Assembly: GCA_900617975.1 (NCBI GenBank)
Contig: UZAE01012855.1
Location: 1 to 20,473, forward strand
Source of the DNA: Rodentolepis nana
Lineage: Eukaryota; Platyhelminthes; Cestoda; Cyclophyllidea; Hymenolepididae
Length of the DNA stretch: 20,473 nt
Direction: 5' to 3'
Under the pieces are notes generated by a model, which made no database searches, was not told where the DNA came from, and saw only the letters and a program-made list of their open reading frames with translations. Every line of letters starts with the position of its first letter. Position 1 is the stretch's first letter. Made by a program: the position numbers and the translations under genes. Shown piece by piece: positions 16,301 to 20,473 of the stretch.

Positions 16301-17091
16301 TCATGGACGTCTAGACATTATGGAGTAATCAACTGATTTGCCTTCCTTCGAGAGATCGGTGCTATCAGTCTTGAATCCATTCCTACCGAAGAATGCATAG
16401 GCGGATGAATTGAACTTAAACACAGTCAACATAACTCGAGTTAATTTATTGACTTCAGCAATTTTATACAGAATTTGGAGTAAGTTCTGCCCCAGTCCCA
16501 TACAACGAATCCTATCTAGAACCTGAATTTCGTAGCAATAGAGTACCGGGCGTCTTGCATCAACTTCAAATCGGAAGTGAACAAAAGCACAAGGATCATT
16601 ATCGCTTGGATTTAATGATGGCGGATTTTTATGTCGACCAATATCACAAATTTGCTTAGACTTGGTGGGATAACAAAGCAAAAGGCGAGATTCCGGAGCG
16701 AACATCTCATTAAATTTGGATTCTTCATCCCAACCCCATGATGATTTTAAATATAAATGCTAAAACCGAGAAAATCTGTAGATCAAAATTAATGTAAATA
16801 CAAAATAACTAAAATCACAGACTTATATAACAGTACCTTCATATTATTTTCCAAAAGACTGAAGACCTTTGATTTGTCGTCTGAAGATAAATCATGAGAA
16901 TGCAAGCATCTAATAGTAAAATCAAAGCAGCAGGAATTAATAACTACAGTTGAATTTGAAATGCTCTTTAATAATTCACTGCAAGGAACCTCATTTGCTG
17001 CAGAGACAATACGTTCTATCTCCTCAATATTCAGAGATTTAGAAGGAGTTTTAGAATAATGCAACTTTTTTCGAAAATTGGAAAACGACAT
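16301..17091 (-). CDS. NAA40: N-alpha-acetyltransferase 40 (NatD), histone H4/H2A N-terminal acetyltransferase
   Basis: NAA40 transfers acetyl from acetyl-CoA to the N-terminal serine of histones H4 and H2A. Exon 1 is 17091-16837 (85 codons) and exon 2 is 16759-16301 (152 codons and TGA), separated by a 77-base GT-AG intron; the total of 237 residues equals the human length. Seen: the NatD signature SSWGWDEE (93-95 = human W90-G-W92), Y88 (human Y85), HFRFEVDARRPVLYCYEIQ (144-164) holding Y159, Y161 and catalytic E162 (human Y136, Y138, E139), the acetyl-CoA loop RCMGLG (170-175), and VMLTVFKFNSSAYAFF in the GNAT C-terminal part. Differences: no glycine after Met1, so no N-myristoylation site as in human; the human Cys/His-rich tail is absent and the protein stops at MSRRP; human D127 and E129 are E150 and D152. 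Identity is firm because the NatD-specific blocks are distinct from other GNATs. Confidence 0.95.
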
Positions 17092-18307
17092 AATGCGATT
17101 TCAAAACACCAAGGTCAGCTACAAATTTCCGGCAAAAAAACAAGTAGGTGGAAGATGATTTAATGTATACAATTATGTTAGTTAGTAACAATTTAATTTT
17201 ATTAATTCAAAAATGATTAATAGATTATTTAAATATTTTATCTGTGATATTGAATGCTTAATTGTTTCATAAATATTTATGGAGGTTTTTCAAGAATTAA
17301 ACCAAAAATAACTAGTCATATTTTGATTTGTACCTGTAAAAATTTCTAATAGAATATTCGTTTTAAACTCTCAAAAAGAAATTTGAAGTTGCACATAGGC
17401 CAAAATAATAGGTTGAGCTATCATCTTTACTAATTGAGAGGTTTTTGTTTTCATTGAATGCAACGGATTTCTTAATTTGGCGAATTTGTGTTAAACTTTT
17501 TCTAATTTGGTCTCCTGAAATAATACAGTTAAATAAACTCAACGTTATGATCCTCTCACTGAGATACTATCTAATTAACATAAAATAAATATAAATCTCT
17601 ACATTACTGATTCCTAAAATAAAATATCAAACAAATAATATGCTATCCCACAGAATCAAAAAGTAAATCGACGTCCGGTATATGCAGCGGCCAAGTTGAG
17701 CAGCTCATATTGTAGTTTGGTGACTACTGACTCGTTGGTACGTATCATTGCTAGGAAAATTATTGCCCAACTTAAATTAAAAAAGACATAATTTTAATTT
17801 ACTTTATGAACCCCTGTTTGGACCTTATGTTGGACACACCATTGTAGCTAATTCATATTCAATGGTGAAATTGTAGGAAAATTAATGTCAAACCACACCA
17901 ATTGAGCAACAGACTATGATAAACTTTTAGAACCTTGCAGTAGTAAAATTTTATTTTATCGAATCCCCTTAATTTGCATCAATATTTTAGAGATTAGATA
18001 TCCGCCTAATATGTACCATAACCTTTTGAAAATTTGAAAAGGTTAATCTTGATTCTGTGTTTAATAGAAAGGCTTGGGGTGATTAATAAAATCTGCGATG
18101 GCACAAACAACTTTCTACTATGATTATTATAATAGAAGGTGTAAAAGGCATAACCGAAAATCCTGTTTCAGTTTAATAGTTATTTGCAAAAAATCGTACC
18201 ATATCCTAAAGAAATAAAAAATAAAAATTATTTTGGATTGCTTTCAATTTTGAAAATTACAAAAGACTAACTACGAATTATATATGTTAGTATAGTGCTT
18301 GTGCTTT
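17092..18307. other. Divergent intergenic region between NAA40 and FKBP8
   Basis: About 1.2 kb, very AT-rich, between two genes transcribed away from each other, so it should hold both promoters. No distinct core element is visible. A short ATG-led stretch at 18099 (MAQTTFYYDYYN) ends in a weak donor whose phase does not fit the FKBP8 exon, so it is not called as an exon. Confidence 0.6.
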
Positions 18308-18319
18308 TTATCTGAACAG
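18308..18319 (+). promoter_or_regulatory. 3' splice acceptor just upstream of the FKBP8 start
   Basis: The sequence GTGCTTTTTATCTGAACAG is a good acceptor ending at 18319, only 24 bases before the ATG at 18344 (context GAAATGT). I found no donor-bearing coding exon upstream that fits. It may serve a non-coding 5' UTR exon, or be a spliced-leader trans-splicing acceptor, which flatworms use for a subset of genes. Confidence 0.4.
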
Positions 18320-18343
18320 GCTGGGTCTTCACTAACCGCTGAA

Positions 18344-20468
18344 ATGTCTTCTGGTACTCTACCAGGCGAGTCCAGCACGTGCAATGCCACATCAACGACG
18401 AATGAATTAAAAGATAGTGAATATGTAGACATTTTAGGAAATGGCACTGTCCTGATAAAGGTTAGTGACGGATGCACTTGTGATTGATACTTTATCACTC
18501 TTCTATTATCAATATTTTGACTTGCTTCAGACTATTAGTAAGGGTCTGGGTCAAGGGAGTCGTCCTTCACATGGTGATTCAGTGGTGATAAGTTACAAGT
18601 GTTATTTGGAAGATGGCACGCTTGTTGAAGAATTAGAAAACCAGAATATTGTAATTGGTGATGGTGATTGCACACACGGTAAGTGGCAAGCTGAATGTTC
18701 ATTGCATTTTCAATAGCAATTGACCTCGCCCTTCCATTTGTTGAGCTAATGGAGGAATTTGAACTCGTCACCGATGCTCGTTTCGCTTATGGCTCTAAGG
18801 GCAAGTGAGTATTTCTGCTTACCGTATGCTTTATTGGTAAAATTTTGTTAGCATATTTCTTGTTTTAGCCCACCTAATATTCCACCTAATGCTAAACTTA
18901 CCTATCGTATATCCCTTATTGCCTGCTTTGATCCACCTTGCTATGAAAAGATGTCCATAACGAAGCGTTTCGAAATATCAAACCGAAAACGGGAACGCGG
19001 TAATTTCTATTTCCGGTAAGTTGTTCCTCACCTGTTATTCATTTAAACCCCGCTACTTTGCTCTGCTGATTTCGTTTCCCCAAATTAGACGCGAAGATTA
19101 TCAACATGCCTTATTCTGCTACTCCACAGCGCTTGAAATTTTGCTGAAAAAGTCAAAACTACCAATGTCAGAACCTTCTTCTGAGGAAAATTTCAATGAT
19201 GAGTTGCCGGAAAAACCTATTCCTACTGATGCACAACTAAGGGATTTGGAGATAAAACTGAAGAATAACATGGGTGCATCTCAATTAAAAGTATGTTTTC
19301 AAATATATTTTGATCATTGTGCATTTTTTCAGTAATATAAACTTATTGATACTCTCTCTGTCTTTTAAAGTTGATGGCTTACACAGCGACGGTCGGATCT
19401 TGTAATGATGTCCTTCGTCTAGATCCTACAAACATCAAAGCAATTTATCGAAAAGGCCAAGTAAGTATTTTCTTGCTTTCTTTGCGTAAAATCATATGAA
19501 TTCTTGTCTTCATGCCTTTGTCTCACCTAAATTATCACCAAACATCATTTATACTAAGACTTTTCTACCATCGACAATGTCTCACTTAAATATTGGAATT
19601 GTTCTGTTTAATTTTTAATCTAGACTGGTTCTATTAATCAGAGTTTTCACTGAGAAAATCCAATTCTAACAATCACCCACTGAAAGGGGTTGATTGGAAA
19701 TTTACGTTTATAGCTGGGATTGCGTTATAATTCTAAATTGTCTTTTTGGGAATGAAAATAACTATATTTCTTTCGTTTGCTTAAGTTCTGATATGAACAA
19801 ATTACTCTGCCTCTGATTCTTTACAGATTAATGTGACTAATGCTTTTACGCTCATTGTTATGTTAAGTACAATATTGTAGCTTTGAATAAAGAACGATAT
19901 TTCTGGTGAGAAATGGCACAAGAAGAGCAATCTCTTGTTGCCTTCCTTCCATTCTTGTCTGGTCATTTATGGATTGGTTTGCCATCCGGCCAATCATATT
20001 GATCCATCAATAATTGGTTTATTCCTTCTTCAGGCGATCACAGTATTTCAAAGTAGCATAAACGAGTATCTAAGTTATCAGTGAATATCTCAGATTTCTC
20101 TCTGAAACTGAGTTGGCTGTTACTTAATGACACTAACGTATAATTGGGTTATGTTGACATTTTAACTTATTAGTGGTCTACTATAAAAGTTGAGATTTTG
20201 CTCTTGACGTGGTTCATAGTATATTAGTCTCTTTTAGGCACTAGAAGCATTGGGAGAGCTTATTGAGGCCAGAGAGACGTATGAGGAAGGTCTTCGATAT
20301 CACCCCACTTCTGAAATATTGAGGAAATCCAGGAATGAAGCCAGAGAGGCATGGAAGAAAGAAAGGAGTCGTCAATCAGGGGCACTTTCTAGATACTTCA
20401 AAAAACACAATATTTGTCCAAAAAATGAACAAAAAGTGTCAAGTTTCGCAGGTCGGCTGAGGACACTT
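18344..20468 (+). CDS. FKBP8: FKBP8/FKBP38-like TPR immunophilin, 3' end outside window
   Basis: FKBP8 is a membrane-anchored co-chaperone of mitochondria and ER. Exons: 18344-18460, 18531-18678, 18717-18804, 18869-19015, 19089-19290, 19371-19460 and 20238-20468; all phases join, giving 341 codons to the window edge, where the last exon is followed by GTAAG. Seen: YVDILGNGTVLIK, the FKBP8-type lead into the domain; a PPIase-like domain about residues 30-140 (GDSVVISYKCYLEDGT, GDGDCTHAIDLALPF, FAYGSKGNPPNIPP); then three TPRs at about 156-190 (NRKRERGNFYFRREDYQHAL), 222-255 (NNMGASQLKL, CNDVLRLDP) and 256-289 (IKAIYRKGQALEALGELIEA), then a basic linker. The tryptophan lining the FKBP12 pocket is replaced by an L/D segment as in vertebrate FKBP8, and the F-D pair is missing, so catalytic activity is probably low. 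The expected tail anchor would lie in a later exon. An acceptor 24 bases before the ATG is in frame, so an upstream exon or a trans-spliced leader is possible. Confidence 0.92.
19461..20237 (+). other. FKBP8 intron 6 (777 bases)
   Basis: Flanked by AAA GGC CAA|GTAAGT and CTCTTTTAG|GCA CTA GAA, which joins TPR3 as YRKGQALEALGELIEA. No gene, repeat or RNA was seen inside. Confidence 0.85.
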
Positions 20469-20473
20469 GTAAG

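Noticed and set aside
18099..18139. Possible upstream FKBP8 exon starting MAQTTFYYDYYN
   Set aside because: Its donor is weak and leaves phase 2, whereas the exon at 18320 needs phase 0.
18535..18771. 78-codon minus ORF
   Set aside because: Antisense shadow of the FKBP8 PPIase exons.
1..20473. CRISPR arrays, bacterial operons, riboswitches or integrated viral genes
   Set aside because: No spaced direct repeats, no prokaryotic gene structure and no viral protein motifs; all genes are intron-bearing animal genes.

Overview
This is eukaryotic nuclear DNA, about 37 percent GC by eye, with four protein-coding genes split by many introns. The intron sizes cluster near 33-40 and 64-80 bases, with some of 200-1700. 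That pattern, the AT-richness and the divergence of the proteins from vertebrate ones point to a parasitic flatworm, most likely a tapeworm. The species is not determined.

Layout. (1) 1-1830: no gene recognised; a 50-codon ORF, an ATT microsatellite and a GC-rich island at about 1140-1280. (2) About 1831-10971, minus strand: a gene for SCAP, the escort and sterol sensor of SREBP transcription factors. Fourteen consecutive exons join in perfect phase for 1003 codons, from the initiator ATG into the WD40 region; two further WD40 exons at 2097-2273 and 1889-2040 carry the C-terminus, and about 650 bases between them are only partly resolved. (3) 10972-13153: SCAP upstream region with one copy of a SINE-like repeat; a second copy sits in SCAP intron 4. 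(4) 13154-14190, minus: a ribosomal L1-domain protein (RSL1D1/Utp30/Cic1 type) with an odd intron boundary. (5) 14191-16300: AT-rich, empty. (6) 16301-17091, minus: NAA40/NatD, the histone H4/H2A N-terminal acetyltransferase, exactly 237 codons. (7) 17092-18319: the intergenic stretch between NAA40 and the divergently oriented next gene. (8) 18344 to the window end, plus: an FKBP8/FKBP38-like immunophilin with TPRs, its C-terminus outside the window.

The genes do not form a pathway: ER-Golgi lipid sensing, nucleolar ribosome assembly, histone N-terminal acetylation and a membrane-anchored chaperone. The most interesting observation is in SCAP. The COPII sorting motif MELADL is preserved exactly, while the sterol-sensing domain has cysteine at the position where the mammalian Y298C mutation abolishes sterol/Insig control, and valine at the L315 position. 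That fits a lineage that cannot make sterols. The second is a pair of roughly 310-bp repeats, each bounded by 11-12 bp target-site duplications, suggesting a SINE-like retroelement family.

All homology statements rest on recognising the families from memory and reading the sequence by eye; no database search was run.
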